Below, one piece after another: positions 1 through 11,952 of a DNA stretch of 64,000 nt (position 1 is the stretch's first letter; the number at the start of each line of letters is the position of its first letter). The stretch is from the NCBI GenBank assembly GCA_035578905.1, contig JAQJVL010000001.1, positions 8,388,711-8,452,710 of the forward strand, read 5' to 3'. Source of the stretch: Stictocephala bisonia. Its lineage: Eukaryota; Arthropoda; Insecta; Hemiptera; Membracidae. The notes below the pieces were generated by a model. It worked only from the letters and a program-made list of their open reading frames with translations. It ran no database searches and was not told the origin of the DNA. The position numbers were made by a program, and so were the translations under genes.

Positions 1-1299
1 AACATGTTTTCTTGATTGCAACAAAATTTATAAAAGATTGCACAGTGAAAAACAGTTCAAATTCTGGTATTTTTTGTTTCAACTATGATAAACATTTCTA
101 AACCTTAAACAAATAAATGCTTAAAAATGCGTATTTTATGACTCGAATGTGAAATCGTTCAATTATGTGACACAATTAAACTATGAAAACAATGCTGTGA
201 CAGGATTTTCAGAGGCCTCTTAATTTTTTAGTAAACAATTTTTAAACTCAGGCAAACGTAATGTCTGTGCCAACTGTAGTTGTGATTTGTTTCTTAAAGT
301 TATGTGTTTCCATTCCATATGAACAAATTTAAAAGTTTTGTGAAATAAAAGTCAATCCAAACAAATTATACAAAGAAAATGTCACAGTTCTTGAACTCTT
401 TACATTCTTTGCATGAATAAAATAAGACAGGAAATATTATGACATCTTTATGTTGAGCGTTATATCCAGCAGTTATACACACATAACCCTCAGCAGGGCC
501 ATGTAGGTCCTGGTACTCCAGGATATGTGAACGACACTATTGTTCCTGCGGGAATGGTCTCTTACTATTTTACACACACACATTTTGTCACAATAAGTAC
601 AGGTAAGATACACGCAATTTCACCCTGAAGACACGTTTTAAAATTGTTTCAGCATCATAAATTACATTTAAGTTAAATAATAGGTAACTATGTACTTTCT
701 AGACGAGTCTAAAAATAAGATTTGTTATTAAAAAAGTGGTTAAAACCCTTTCAGTACCAGACCAAAAATTCAAATTAAATCTATTAAACAAATGGACTGC
801 TAAGGGCTACCGGCCCCTTTTAAGGCTGTTTTACACAAATTTACACTTTCGCTATATTTCCTTTATTTTTGTGCATAAACAAACAGTTTTTTAATGTTAT
901 TATACAAAATAAAATTCTGTAAAATTATACATTGTAAGTTTATTCATAAGTAATGTATTATATTTTCAAAAAGTATAAAAATTTACTTACAAAAAAATTT
1001 TTTCATTTTTCACTTTGACATCAAAAGTTATTTTCAAAAAAATTACTAGTCATAAAATGAGTTACTGCGCTAAGAACTACGAGAACTCGTATATCTAAAA
1101 CTGTACACAATCCTAAAGTTTTGTAGAGTTTTTTTTAATTAACATTTTTATGACACTTATAAAAAAAGTTAGCAATTATAGTTTGGGGGGCATAGTGGAT
1201 GCACACCCTTCAAAAAATTTTTACAATGGAATGTTGATTTCTATCGTTTACCTCCAGTCTTGTGCTAGCTGCACTACAAACAGCACTTCCTTGCTGGGT
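1..1299. other. AT-rich sequence without a recognisable gene
   Basis: No supported coding region is visible. A short GC-richer patch near 480-560 has a weak acceptor-like signal on the minus strand and a short open stretch, but not enough to call an exon. The rest is AT-rich with homopolymer runs. Around 747-830 the plus strand contains a CCCTTTCAGTACC-like stretch that could be the outer part of the piggyBac-type remnant that follows. Confidence 0.5.
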
Positions 1300-1404
1300 C
1301 TAAACGTCTTCACTATCTTCTGATAATAATCCATCGCTTAGATTTTCTGTATCTAATAAAGCACGAACTGTATTCTCGCTTACTGGCGATTTTGAACGTT
1401 TCAT
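1300..1404 (-). pseudogene. possible N-terminal remnant of a piggyBac-like transposase
   Basis: A short minus-strand reading frame begins with MKRSKSPVSE and continues into an acidic LSDGLLSEDSED stretch before a stop. Basic start followed by an acidic, Ser/Asp-rich segment is how many piggyBac-family transposases begin, so this may be the first part of a truncated copy. No DDE catalytic region follows, so it cannot be active. The resemblance is to composition and order only. It could equally be a chance frame. It lies directly beside the Tc1/mariner-like element that starts at 1595. Confidence 0.25.
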
Positions 1405-1594
1405 TTTTAAGAAAGTGATAACATAACTAAACTGACAACCAAACAAGGAAAGCAAACAACGTGATAAAACAAGTATGCACAGACTGACTGACGCTACTAG
1501 TGTGTGAACGTGTGAAACAAAACAAAACAAACAGCTGACTTGTCAGTGCCTTCTAAATTAGAAGTTAACAAAGAAAACAAAGTAGAAATTTATA

Positions 1595-2026
1595 CAGGGT
1601 GTTCCCAAACTACGTACCGAAACTAAAAGATATGACTTATTGGGTAAAAATAAGTAAAACTCTTCCTATACATATGCTTCGTCCTAATATGCTTCGTTTT
1701 CAATATGGCGGCCATTTTCGTATTTTCGTTAAATAATATGTAATTTCATAACTCCTTTCAGTACAGTGCTCAAATTTGGAATGGAGGTACCTGTTATGCT
1801 TTTTTTAAAGGTGTAATAATATTATTTTATTGTGTTCAATATTTTCAAAATGGCGGAACTTAAAAACCTTTAATTGTAAATTATGATAAAATGCGTAATC
1901 TTAGAAAATATGCGCTAGATATAAAAAAGTTGCACAATGTAATAACAAATTTAACAAGTCCTAGTTGAATAAAATCCGTTCATAACACTAATTTAAGCAA
2001 TGCGATGTATGCTCTGTTTCTGTTAG
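1595..2026 (+). repeat. left terminal inverted repeat of the Tc1/mariner-like element
   Basis: Reverse complement of 3570-4007. Shared landmarks include the outer CAGGGTGTTC, a run specifying ATGGCGGCCATTTTCGTATT, the GGAATGGAGGTACCTGTTATGC segment in two parts, and the inner TGTATGCTCTGTTTC. A few substitutions separate the arms. Confidence 0.85.
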
Positions 2027-2355
2027 TTCGCTCAGCGGCAACAATGTTCAGTTGAACATTGCCGTTACTGACAATTAGAATTTTAATATTTATTTCAGTA
2101 ATGGATAAAAAAACTCACAAAATACTGAAGATGTAGTAACATTTGTAATAACTCACAATACAAGATAATACAGTAACTAATACATAAACAATACGTTACA
2201 ATTGAAAACTGGAACACTTTTTTTATAACTTGTATACTTTGTATGTATGAATTTGTAACATTTTTATACTTTTTTTCTAGTTTTTTTATTACAGGAACTG
2301 TTCTAAGTTACGGCCCCGGTTAGCACGCACGCATCCTCAGGAGGTTAGCGCCTCC

Positions 2356-3332
2356 TCACAGCTTGCCGCACTCTTCCAAATACTCCAGGCATTTGCCGAA
2401 TAGTCTCAATCCCATTCTCAATGCAAAATCTTCAACTGAAACTACTGGAGAAGAATAGACTATGCTCTTCAGATGTCCCCACAGGAAAAAATCAAGAGGA
2501 TTAAGATCAGGTGATCTTGGAGGCCATGGCTGTGGACCTTCTCGGCCAATCCATTTTTCTCCGTAGGTATTATCAATGTGATTCCTAACATCCCGACTGA
2601 AATGTGCTGGTGCCCCATCCGTCATGAACCATGTATCCATACGCTCAAGGACGTTCTCTAACGAGGCTGGAAGTTCAGTTGTCAAAAAATCCAATGTAAC
2701 GCCATTAAGTATCTGAGGAAGGAAACAAAAGAACAAGTTTTCACCAAGAATACTGGCCAAAACATTTAAAGAAAATTGGTGTTGATGGCGGTGCCGCATT
2801 ATGGCGCGCGGGTTCTCGTCCACAAGTTTACAAGGCCGGTTCGGCAAAAATTCACCTCTTCAGTAAACAGGACTTTACTTAAAAAGTTTAAGTCATCACA
2901 TTACTGAATAAACCACTGACGATAAATCCTAATCCGGTGTGGATAATCGACTGGCAAGAGAGCATGAACCTTTTGAACATGGTATGGACGAAGTTGTTGT
3001 TCCTTCAGAATATTCCATACAGTGTGTTTTGAAGTTTGAAATTGTAAGCTTATTTCCTTAGTGCTTTTTCTGGGCGATTTGTTATCTCATTAAGGATATT
3101 CTCTTCCAACTGATTTTGGTCTCCCTGTGTTGTTTATATTAAGAGAAAAGTTTCCAGATTCACTGAGTTGAGCATGTATGGATGAAAAGGTTTTGTGACA
3201 TGGGACAACTCTATTAGGAAAATGTAATTCATACAGCCGTTTAGCTTCATAACTGTTCCATTCTGTAAGACCATATATCAAATGCATATCGGCCTTTTTA
3301 ATGTTTGAGTAAGAATAATAATGACCTGCCAT
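2356..3332 (-). pseudogene. Tc1/mariner-like transposase, frameshifted
   Basis: The N-terminal piece (3090-3332) contains ADMHLIYGLTEWNSYEAKRL and HFPNRVVPCHKTF, matching the helix-turn-helix domain (DUF4817 type) found before many insect transposases. The C-terminal piece (2356-2847) contains FMTDGAPAHFS and WPPRSPDLNPLDFFLWGHLK, the second and third catalytic Asp regions of the DDE/D domain. The middle, 2848-3089, still encodes a recognisable sequence in alternating frames, including a TVWNILKEQQL-like part and LFTEEVNF. The first catalytic Asp, normally in LFTDE, appears as Glu. Stops and frameshifts make it non-functional. Family assignment is firm; exact clade is not known. Confidence 0.85.
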
Positions 3333-3569
3333 TATTTAGACAACAAATAATAAAAATAAACTAATCACAAAGATACTAACTACATTATTTGAAAATAAGT
3401 GATGGAGAAACAATTATTTTACTAGAACTCACAAAAACTATTCACATATAACAATCTAATTTGTCAACTCAGTGATCTGCAATACAACGCTAAAATATCA
3501 GCTGTTTAATATACTTCATCAGCTGATTAGATATGCATTTAAAATCCAGCAATTCAATTTCTAATAAAC

Positions 3570-4007
3570 TGAAACAGAGCATACATTGCATTGCCTAAAT
3601 TAGTGTTACTTCTTTATTTATAAACTGATTTTATTCAACTAGGGTTTGTTAGATTTGTTATTACACTATGCAACTTTTTTTATATCTAGTGCATATTTTC
3701 TAAGATTACGCGTTTTTTCATAATTTACAATTAAAGGTTTTTAAGTGCCGCCATTTTGAAAACATTGAACACAACAAAATAATACTATTACACCTTTAAA
3801 AAGAAGCATAACAGGTACCTCCATTCCAAATTTAAGCACTGTACTGAAAGGAGTTATGAAATTACATATCATTTAATGAAAATACGAAAATGGCCGCCAT
3901 ATTGAAAACGAAGCATATTAGGATGAAGCAAATGTATAGGAAGAGTTTTACTTATTTTTACCCAATAAGTCATATCCTTTAGTTTCGGAACGTAGTTGAA
4001 CACCCTG
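3570..4007 (-). repeat. right terminal inverted repeat of the Tc1/mariner-like element
   Basis: Inverted partner of 1595-2026, ending in GAACACCCTG followed by TA. The outermost bases differ slightly from the left end (a CCAAA/A indel region), showing that the arms have diverged since insertion. Confidence 0.85.
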
Positions 4008-4600
4008 TATATACTGTATATATTGCATGTATATACAGGGTGTTCCCAAACTGTATACCCTGTATATACAGGGTGTTCAATAAAACTGTTTCAATAATTT
4101 AGAATGTTATTGTACACATTAAGTTGACCAAAAAACTTCATATGAAGGTATGTCCTAAAACCTTTAGTTTTCCGCCTATCTGTCTTTATGCGTTTTTACA
4201 TAAATATTCATCACTTTGAATCCACTAAAGGGACAATTAATTGTGAAACTTAATGATTGTACTATCCTATAGTAGTTCTATTTAAAAAAATATATAAAAA
4301 ATAAATCTTCGCCCGTTTCAAAATGGCAGACGTTTAATTTTTTGTAACTGAAATATCTAAAAACCTACATATCTAAATATCTAAATAAAATGGTTTTTAG
4401 TAAATCTTGTTATAATATTTACAGCGTTTGTTTCAACAGAAACGAATAAAAACAGCTGAGTTATGCTGCAAAACGTAAAACAATGTTTTACAGCATTAAC
4501 CAAAGGCTAGTGCGGTTTTAAATATACGTGTACTTAAACAGCTGATTTCTTGTTATAATGATATTTCATATGAACAGCTGTTTATTTATGCTACTAATAT
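4008..4600. repeat. stacked CAGGGTG-type transposon ends and AT-rich relic
   Basis: Immediately outside the transposon there are further copies of the terminal motif: one ACAGGGTGTTCCCAAAC at about 4032-4050 and another ACAGGGTGTTCAATAAAAC from about 4073. The second is followed by some 500 bp that resembles the inner part of a similar element but has no matching right end before the minisatellite starts. This looks like several related elements inserted near or into each other, then truncated. Confidence 0.5.
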
Positions 4601-6030
4601 TAGGTACGATTCTCCTCCCACCCGCATATACAATACCATGGTACACTTCTCCTCCCACCCGCACATACAATGACATGGTGCAATTCTCTTCCCACCCGCA
4701 CGTACAATGACATGGTACACTTCTCCTCCCACCCGCACATACAATGACATGGTGCAATTCTCTTCCCACCCGCACGTACAATGACATGGTGCAATTCTCT
4801 TCCCACCCGCACGTACAATGACATGGTACACTTCTCCTCCCACCCGCACATACAATGACATGGTGCAATTCTCTTCCCACCCGCACGTACAATGACATGG
4901 TACACTTCTCCTCCCACCCGCACATACAATGACATGGTGCAATTCTCTTCCCACCCGCACGTACAATGACATGGTACACTTCTCCTCCCACCCGCACATA
5001 CAATGACATGGTGCAATTCTCTTCCCACCCGCACGTACAATGACATGGTGCAATTCTCTTCCCACCCGCATATACAATGACATGGTACACTTCTCCTCCC
5101 ACCCGCACGTAAAATGGCATGGTACAATTCTCCTCCCACCCGCACGTACAATGACATGGTACACTTCTCCTCCCACCCACATGTACAATAACATGGTACA
5201 CATCTCCTCCCACTCGTACGTAAAATGGCATGGTACAATTCTCCTCCCACCCACACGTACAATGAAATGGTACAATTCTCTTCCCACCCGCACGTACAAT
5301 GACATGGTACGATTCTCCTCCCACCCGCACGTACAATGACATGGTACACTTCTCCTCCCACTCGTACGTAAAATGGCATGGTGCAATTCTCTTCCCACCC
5401 GCACGTACAATGACATGGTACAATTCTCCTCCCACCCGCATGTACAATGACATGATACAATTCTCCTCCAACCCGCATGTACAATGCCATTGTACACTTC
5501 TCCTCCCGCCCGTACGTACAATGACATAGTACAATTCTCCTCCCACCCGCACGTACAATGCCAAGGTACAATTCTCCTCCCACCCACACGTATAATGACA
5601 TGGTACAATTCTCCTCCCACCCGCATGTACAATGTCATGGTACACTTCTCCTCCCACCCGCACGTACAATGACAAGGTAAAATTATCTTCCCACCCACAC
5701 GTACAATGACATGGTACAATTCTCCTCCCACCCGCATGTACAATGACATGGTACAGTTCTCCTCCCACCCGCATGTACAATACCATGGTACACTTCTCCT
5801 CTCACCCGCATGTAGAATACCATGGTACAATTCTCCTCCCACCCGCACGTACAATGACATGGTACAATTCTCCTCCCACCCGCACGTACAATGACATGGT
5901 ACAATTCTCCTCCCACCCGCACGTACAATGACATGGCACAATTCTCCTCCCACCCGCATGTACAATACCATGGTACACTTCTCCTCCCACCCACACGTAC
6001 AATGACATGGTACACTCTTCCTCCTGCCCC
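4601..6030 (+). repeat. minisatellite, 37-bp unit, about 38 copies
   Basis: Tandem units of the type CGCACGTACAATGACATGG plus TACAATTCTCCTCCCACC, 37 bp long. In the first third (about 4640-5040) two variants alternate (TACACTTCTCC and TGCAATTCTCTT), giving a 74-bp dimer; later units are more mixed. Because 37 is not a multiple of three and the unit lacks stops on the minus strand, long minus-strand frames of 333 to 461 residues appear in all three frames. These are repeats, not genes. The G-rich (minus) strand contains TGTACGTGCGGGTGGGAGG, a core shared with other arrays here. Confidence 0.95.
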
Positions 6031-6980
6031 CATTACTACATATTTTACGAAAGGCTATAGTATCATATAAAATGGGGATTTAATCAATTAAACTAAGGTA
6101 AAGCTATGAAATGATACAGTATAAATGTACAAGAGAGAAGACTATTAAGACGATGTGTACTCGCTTACTGTTCCTCTCGTGGGTTCAATCTCCTATGAGT
6201 ATCTATGAAGGTTCAAGTACCTATGAGTATGAGTACATAGCGTTCTTGAGTACTATGTAAAACAGGAACTGATGATTGCTTTAAGAAATAGCTGATGTCT
6301 GCTTTTGAAATACAATTAGATTCCTTCTTTTAAAATATTGACTGAGGCCCGCTTAGTAATATGTTCAGACATAATATATGGTAGAATATAAGTTAGGGCA
6401 TGTAAATTAGGGCATTAGATGCTGAACTTTCGCTGCGAGTGGAAGTCAGCTTTGCTTTATAAAATATGCTTATGTAAAATATAACCTGAGACAGGTTATA
6501 TAAATCAGGAGCTGTGAGCAGGTATCTCGCAGTTATATCCTATGTCAAGGTTGGTTATATTTTAATTTTTTGCTTGAGATAAATGTATTAAATTTTAAAA
6601 TATAAATTGTGCATAAAACAATGCATAAAGTCAACAAATTCTTGTTGAATATACGTTTAGACTGTTATATGAATAAAACGCTTAACAATTTTCTTTTTAA
6701 GTGGAATTCAACAATTGACAAGTAAAACTGTGGCCTACTTTTTAACTAAAAATGTTTGAACAAAATATTAGTTAAAACTAGATTAGGAAATTAGAAGCCG
6801 TGAGCTGAGGCGTGTTTTGTAAAGTATACACTTAGACTTACTATATCAATTTTGTATAGTAGACGTTTCTGATTCCTTTGTAAAGTAGAAGTTGATATTA
6901 AATAAGCTGATAGATATTTAATATCAACTGTGAACATTGATATTAAACTGTGAAATAGAAAAATAAAATACGCCTGGGTT
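6031..6980. other. AT-rich sequence without a recognisable gene
   Basis: No coding signal, RNA gene or clear repeat. A minus-strand frame of about 100 residues at 6791-7096 overlaps the direct repeat that starts near 6980 and shows no protein family features. Confidence 0.5.
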
Positions 6981-7192
6981 TGTGACGGCGTGAACTGTGA
7001 TTCAGATACAGGAGTGCGGAAATTGCCGCAGACAGGGGCTTTATTGAGGAGATGATCAACCGGTAATAACCGTTTAGTCGCTGATAGGGTAATCAATGGA
7101 TTAGTTGTAAATACGGCTCGGTTTGTGACGGCGTGAACTGTGATTCAGATACGTGACTATCCTGCGGGAATTGCCGCAGACAGGGGCTTTAT
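6980..7192 (+). repeat. direct repeat, about 60-70 bp, two copies 140 bp apart
   Basis: The string TGACGGCGTGAACTGTGATT followed by CAGATAC recurs near 6983 and 7123, and both are followed after a small variation by ATTGCCGCAGACAGGGGCTT. The second copy runs into the left end of the candidate transposon at 7193. Confidence 0.8.
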
Positions 7193-7648
7193 GCCGAGTT
7201 CACACTACCGACTATCGCAGTCGTGTGTACATACCACAATTCTTGGAATAGTCGGGCCGCGAATGCAGCTCAGTCAAGTCCCATTTGAATGCATGGCAAT
7301 CGCGCCCTTCTGCTCACACTACCGACTATCGCAGTCGTGTGTACATACCACAATTATTGGAATAGTCGGGCCGCTAACGTAGATCAGTCAAGTCCCATTT
7401 GAATGCATGGCAATCGCGCCCTTCCGTGCACACTACCGACGCGTTTTGTCGCAGTAGTTTTAGCTCTCCTTCAGTTGTAGTCCTGCTCCGTGCATACCAC
7501 TTGGATCTAGCTGAGTACGACTGGTGCATGTGATTCCGGAATGGAGAGGAACAGTTTTGTAAATTTCCCTTGTTGTAAACATATCAGAATTGGACAATGG
7601 ATGTTTACAATAGCCTGAAAATTCCTACAAATGCCAAAAATACAAGAA

Positions 7649-7651
<3 letters not shown>

Positions 7652-7685
<34 letters not shown>
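7652..7685 (+). repeat. (TA)n microsatellite
   Basis: Run of TA dinucleotides of about 34 bp inside the candidate transposon. Confidence 0.95.
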
Positions 7686-7689
<4 letters not shown>

Positions 7690-8243
7690 TTATATTTCAT
7701 TTACCATAGAGTACTTTATAAGTGTCAGCTATGTTATGCTACATATTTATAAATGTAGCATATTTATACATATTTTTATTTATTATACTTTATAAATATG
7801 TATATTAAAAACTATATCTGATTATTGAATCAAGGTTTGTTTATGGAACTAATAGATTTTTACATTATCCAACTTATTACTTTACCGATTTTGATGAATA
7901 TTTTTTCTATTCAAAAGATAATTTTGATTTCGAAGTCGTAACGGAGCTAGATTTTTGAACTTCTTTAGGTTTTAGCCCTACATGACGTCATAGTCACAAT
8001 GTTATTCTTATGGAGATTAATTTTAATTAACCAGCTGGTGGCATAAATAAATATTAATCCTTGGAACATTAACAAATGTTAACTTTGGAACATCTTGGAG
8101 TTCATAGTGCAATGAGTAAAACTATATACTCAAAATACTATTACTGTACAGTATTTAAAATGGGATACTCCCAAAACCATCTTCTAGTTTTTATTCACCT
8201 ACGGACGATTCGCCTATGCACGCACCCTTAATTTCTTATTCCA

Positions 8244-8745
8244 TCGTCACTCGAGATATATTTACTGGCAATAACTGAACTGAGACGTCGGCGGTAGTCG
8301 TATCAGTGTACCACACAGTGTGAACAGTGTCGACTAGAGCTGTGCTAGCGATCCGACTGTTCCATTTCATTGTCACTCGAGATATATTTACTGGCAATAA
8401 CAGAACTGAGGAGTCGGCGGTAGTCGTAACAGTGTACCACACAGTGTGAACAGTGTTGACTAGAGCTGTGCTAGTGATCCGACTGTTCCATTTCATTGTC
8501 ACTCGAGATATATTTACTGGCAATAACTAAACTGAGGAGTCGGTGGAAGTCGTAACAGTGTACCACACAGTGTGAACAGTGTTGACTGGAGCTGTGCTAG
8601 CGATCCGACTGTTCCATTTCATTGTCACTCGAGATATATTTACTGGCAATAACAGAACTGAGGAGTCGGTGGTAGACGTAACAGTGTACCACACAGTGTG
8701 AACAGTGTTGACTGGAGCTGTGCTAGTGGTCCGACTGTTCCGAGA
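8244..8745. repeat. tandem repeat, 126-bp unit, four copies
   Basis: The landmark GTCACTCGAGATATATTTAC occurs at 8246, 8372, 8498 and 8624, exactly 126 bp apart. As 126 is divisible by three, a minus-strand frame stays open with a 42-residue repeat (for example LPVNISRVTMKWNS), interrupted once. It lies inside the candidate transposon and is most likely a subterminal or internal repeat, not a protein-coding gene. Confidence 0.9.
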
Positions 8746-8796
8746 ATTGTGGTATGTACACACTTCTGCAATAGTCGGTAGTGTGCACTCAGCCTA

Positions 8797-10254
8797 ATTA
8801 TGGATGGCCAATCGGGACAAACAGTTTAGTTGCAAAAGGAAATTTATGACTTTTTGATTTTTATGACGAATATGTTTTGCTCCTTTTTTCATATTACACT
8901 TGATACTAAAACAAAAGGGAGATTTAAAAGAACAACCCAATAAAAAGAACATAAGTTTTTATCAGATAAAGGAAAATTATATTATCTTCAACATATTATC
9001 TATTAGTTTTATTGTAAGATTTAATACAAATTCAATAAAATATTACTTTATACATTAAAATATCTAAAAAGAGATGTCTGATATCATTTTATTTTTTTGC
9101 TTGAGTTAAACATATCTAAGCTCAAAAAAGTACATTGTGCAGAAAATGATAGGTGAAGTAAACAAACTCAGAAAACCTCTCAGTTTCCCTTCTCGCATTA
9201 CTTGAAGAAAGTGCTCAACTCCCACAACACTTTCTCGGAAGTGCAGGTAACCACCATTACACAATCATTCTGACGTTTTATTTTTGTAGCACTCTCTTTT
9301 ATACACCCTTCCAGACAATATAAACTAACGATGACCTTCGGACGATTTTATTTGGAAAAATTTAGCTATCGGTTATCATGTCTTAATTCATTTCATATCC
9401 TTATGTACAATACGTGAAGCCGTTTTTTTGTCAACGCAAATCCTTCCTTATTAATTTACCAATTTAAACGGTTAAGATGCCAAAACATTTGCTCTAGTTC
9501 GTAATTGTGCAATAAGGTATTCATTCTCCAATATTTTCAAACTGAAGGGTATGGGAAGCCCTCGAAGTACGTTTTTTGGCCGTAAGAATAACATGGAGAG
9601 AGATTTCAATGAGTCGAAAAGTAACAGCTGTTGAAATGTAAATAATTATTTCAACAAAGTTTTAACAGCTGTTGGAATTTAAACAATGGTGTTTGTAATA
9701 TTGAGGAGGTTAGATCTTTCATAATGTTACACTAGGGAAGGTTTAAAGCATGGTTTAATCACATTCGATAGTAGGGCCCCTCTCTACTGGACTTGAAGGT
9801 TTCAATGGTAATAATAATGCATTTATTTTATTTATTTTATCGATCTTCATGTGTTAAACAAAAACTGACGAAATGGACACGTTTGAATTTAAATAGTTTG
9901 AAATAGGTTAAGTAATATCATCTTGTGTTTATACTAATAAATAGGAAGAACCCAAGTACTGTGAGTGGGATAATGTAAATAAATGTTACATAATGATTTT
10001 ACGTTGTATAATTAACCTACGTTATTTGTAAACAAAGGTCACAGGCCGAGGTGTAATGAGCGCATTGAAGGACGGGGTTAGCACGCGAAACGTGCAAGGG
10101 TTTCACCTAGTCTTAATAAAACGATTGTGTAAGTAATTGCATTCTTCAGGAAAAAATAAAGAATTTTATTCACGCAGACATTCAAGAAACAGCTGGGATC
10201 TACTTCCAAAACGACGAGCGACTTCCAAACCCCGTAGGTAACACAGGGGAAAAC
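8797..10254. other. no gene seen; possible retroelement 3' remnant near 10040-10115
   Basis: AT-rich with no coding signal. Near 10050-10110 there is a GC-richer stretch containing the small hairpin GCACGCGAAACGTGC and shortly after it an AATAAA. A gac...GCGAAACGTG pattern is often seen near the 3' ends of Penelope-like and some non-LTR elements, so this could be such an end; this is a weak inference. Confidence 0.3.
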
Positions 10255-11105
10255 GTGTAAGGAATAGCTTATTGGAAATCAATAGTGACAAAACAAATAT
10301 TATTAACTTCCAATAAAAAACACAAATTCTATAACCTCACTCTTTATTGGTGATTATAAGGTATGCCTGCTGATAAAACTAAATATCTGAACGTACTAAT
10401 TGATAAGAACTTCAAGTTCGATCAACACAATGATGCCGTGTGTAAAAAGATTGGTTCTGGAATTTTTGCACTTAAAATTTTATCAAAATATTTTGATTCC
10501 TCCACCCACATTTTTCCATCCCATTCATACGGAATCTATATCTGAGGATATGAAAGTGAGAAGACAAAATATTTATTCAACCTACAAAAAGTCGATAATA
10601 GTAATCTTCAAAAAACCAAAAGATTTTTCTTGCCGTTTAATTGTTCAACAAAATAATATTCTAAATTTCCCTTCAATTTATATTTTTAATTGTATTATTT
10701 ATCTGGCTAAAAACATATCTTTATTTAACAACAGCCTAAAACGGCATCAACACAACCTCAGGGAAAGAAGCTGCCTTAGCACGGCAAATCATAAATTAAC
10801 GTTTTATGAAAGATATTATAATTTCAATGCTACCAAACACTACAACTCACTGCCAGAAGACATAAAAATGTACATGGTATGAGTTGTTTTGTTAAGAAAG
10901 TGAAGAGCTGTTTATTAGTCCACTCCTTTTACAGTGTTCGGGAGTTTGTTGATGCCAAGCTAAGAATATAAAATATGAAACGGGGTTTGTTTTAAAAATT
11001 GTTAAGATTTATTATTTATTAGAAAATGTAAGAATTGTGACTTATTACAACACTATGGTATTGCACAGTTCTGTAACTTTTTAATAAAGAAGCTTGATTG
11101 ATTGA
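10255..11105 (+). pseudogene. 3' part of a decayed non-LTR retrotransposon reverse transcriptase
   Basis: Near 10270 the frame reads LEINSDKTNIINF, the end of the reverse-transcriptase palm, and at 10363-10500 KTKYLNVLIDKNFKFD and KIGSGIFALKILSKYFD, typical of the segment just after it. After a frameshift the second frame to 10880 has HNLRERSCLSTANHKLTFYE and YNSLPEDIK, matching the C-terminal region of Jockey/CR1-type polymerases. The 3' end is AATAAAG followed by short TTGA-type repeats (11077-11105), the usual tail of such elements. The copy is 5'-truncated and broken by at least two frameshifts. Confidence 0.8.
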
Positions 11106-11770
11106 TTAATCAACCGGAAGTTGAACCAGAATACATATGGCTTTAGCTACGATTACTTTCTCTATTCCGTGTAACTGTAGAAGTATTAGAGTAACTGAGT
11201 CACAGAGCTGGATCATTGATAGTATACAGGAGCAAGTAGTTAGCCGGCTTGATAATCAATACTAACGTGTTGAGTACTGAAAATACTACTCAAGTAGTAT
11301 AATTTAATTACTACTGCGAAGTAATTTAATTAATCTCTGTTGCTACCTAAAATTATCAGGAGTTGTTTACGCTTGCTATCCACTTAATCACGGGGCAAAC
11401 CAAGTTAATATTAAATTACTTCGTAAATTTTTTTCATTTATCAAAGAGCGTTTATAAGAACATTATAATACAAAGAAAACAACCTTTAATTTGAAAGTTG
11501 TGGAGAATATTATGCTTTAAAAAATTGTGACTTCAAAACTTAATGATAACATAACTATTTAATTTTCGCATCGAAAGTTCTGTAAATGTTTTAATAAAGT
11601 AGCTTGATTGATTGATTGATTGATTACCGGTAGTTGAACTAGAATACTTATGGCTTTAGCTACATTTACTCTCTCTATACCATGTAACTCTAGAAGTATT
11701 AGAGTAAAAGAGTTATAATAGACATCTGTTATATCTGTTATCCAGCTCTGGCTGGATCATTGATAAACAA
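11078..11770 (+). repeat. duplicated retrotransposon tail plus flank
   Basis: About 150-180 bp following the tail at 11078-11225 (from AATAAAGAAGCTTGATTGAT through a stretch reading GGCTTTAGCTAC to CTGGATCATTGATA) is repeated at about 11590-11765. Both copies include the TTGA tail and the same downstream sequence, so the duplication is either a local segmental event or both belong to a larger repeated unit. Confidence 0.75.
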
Positions 11771-11952
11771 ATTTGACTTTAAAAATTAATTGTACAGATA
11801 TACTTATTCGCAATAGATCTGTTCTCTTTTATTGACTATTTTGGTTAGTTACAAAATGTGTTTACGTTAGTGAAATTAATCTGAACAAAATTTAAAAAAA
11901 ACTTTGGTTGCTTGAAATAGTGTTATGTCACTATACTTTATGAATAACAATT

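Larger units (their letters stand above)
1595..4007 (-). mobile_element. Tc1/mariner-superfamily transposon with about 430-bp terminal inverted repeats
   Basis: Both ends start with CAGGGTGTTC and are flanked by TA dinucleotides (1593-1594 and 4008-4009), the target duplication expected of the IS630/Tc1/mariner superfamily. The inverted repeats are very long, about 1595-2026 against 3570-4007, with scattered mismatches and small indels. The centre carries a decayed transposase on the minus strand. The termini resemble those of the small elements at 24043-24611 and 50544-51128. Insertion as one unit is supported by the matching ends. The element is inactive because the transposase is broken. 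Confidence 0.85.
7193..8796. mobile_element. candidate non-autonomous DNA transposon with internal tandem repeats
   Basis: The left end, about 7193-7260, is the reverse complement of the right end, about 8732-8796; shared parts are CACACTACCGACTAT, GTGTGTACATACCACAATTC and a nearby AGTCGG. On the left the terminal module is present three times with 114-bp spacing (CACACTACCGAC at 7201, 7315 and 7429). No transposase is present. The ends resemble those of cut-and-paste elements such as hAT or PIF/Harbinger, but neither a clear target duplication nor a family signature could be fixed. Confidence 0.5.

Noticed and set aside
490..545. Alternative terminal exon for the minus-strand gene (17 codons then stop)
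   Set aside because: In the right phase, but very short, with a poor pyrimidine tract and no support.
4566..6033. Long minus-strand frames encoding Cys/Gly/Trp-rich repeats
   Set aside because: They are translations of the 37-bp minisatellite in all three frames; no start context, splice signal or non-repeat coding sequence.
10041..10115. Hammerhead ribozyme of a Penelope-like element
   Set aside because: A GAAA next to a hairpin is present, but no CTGANGA core with matching stems could be found.
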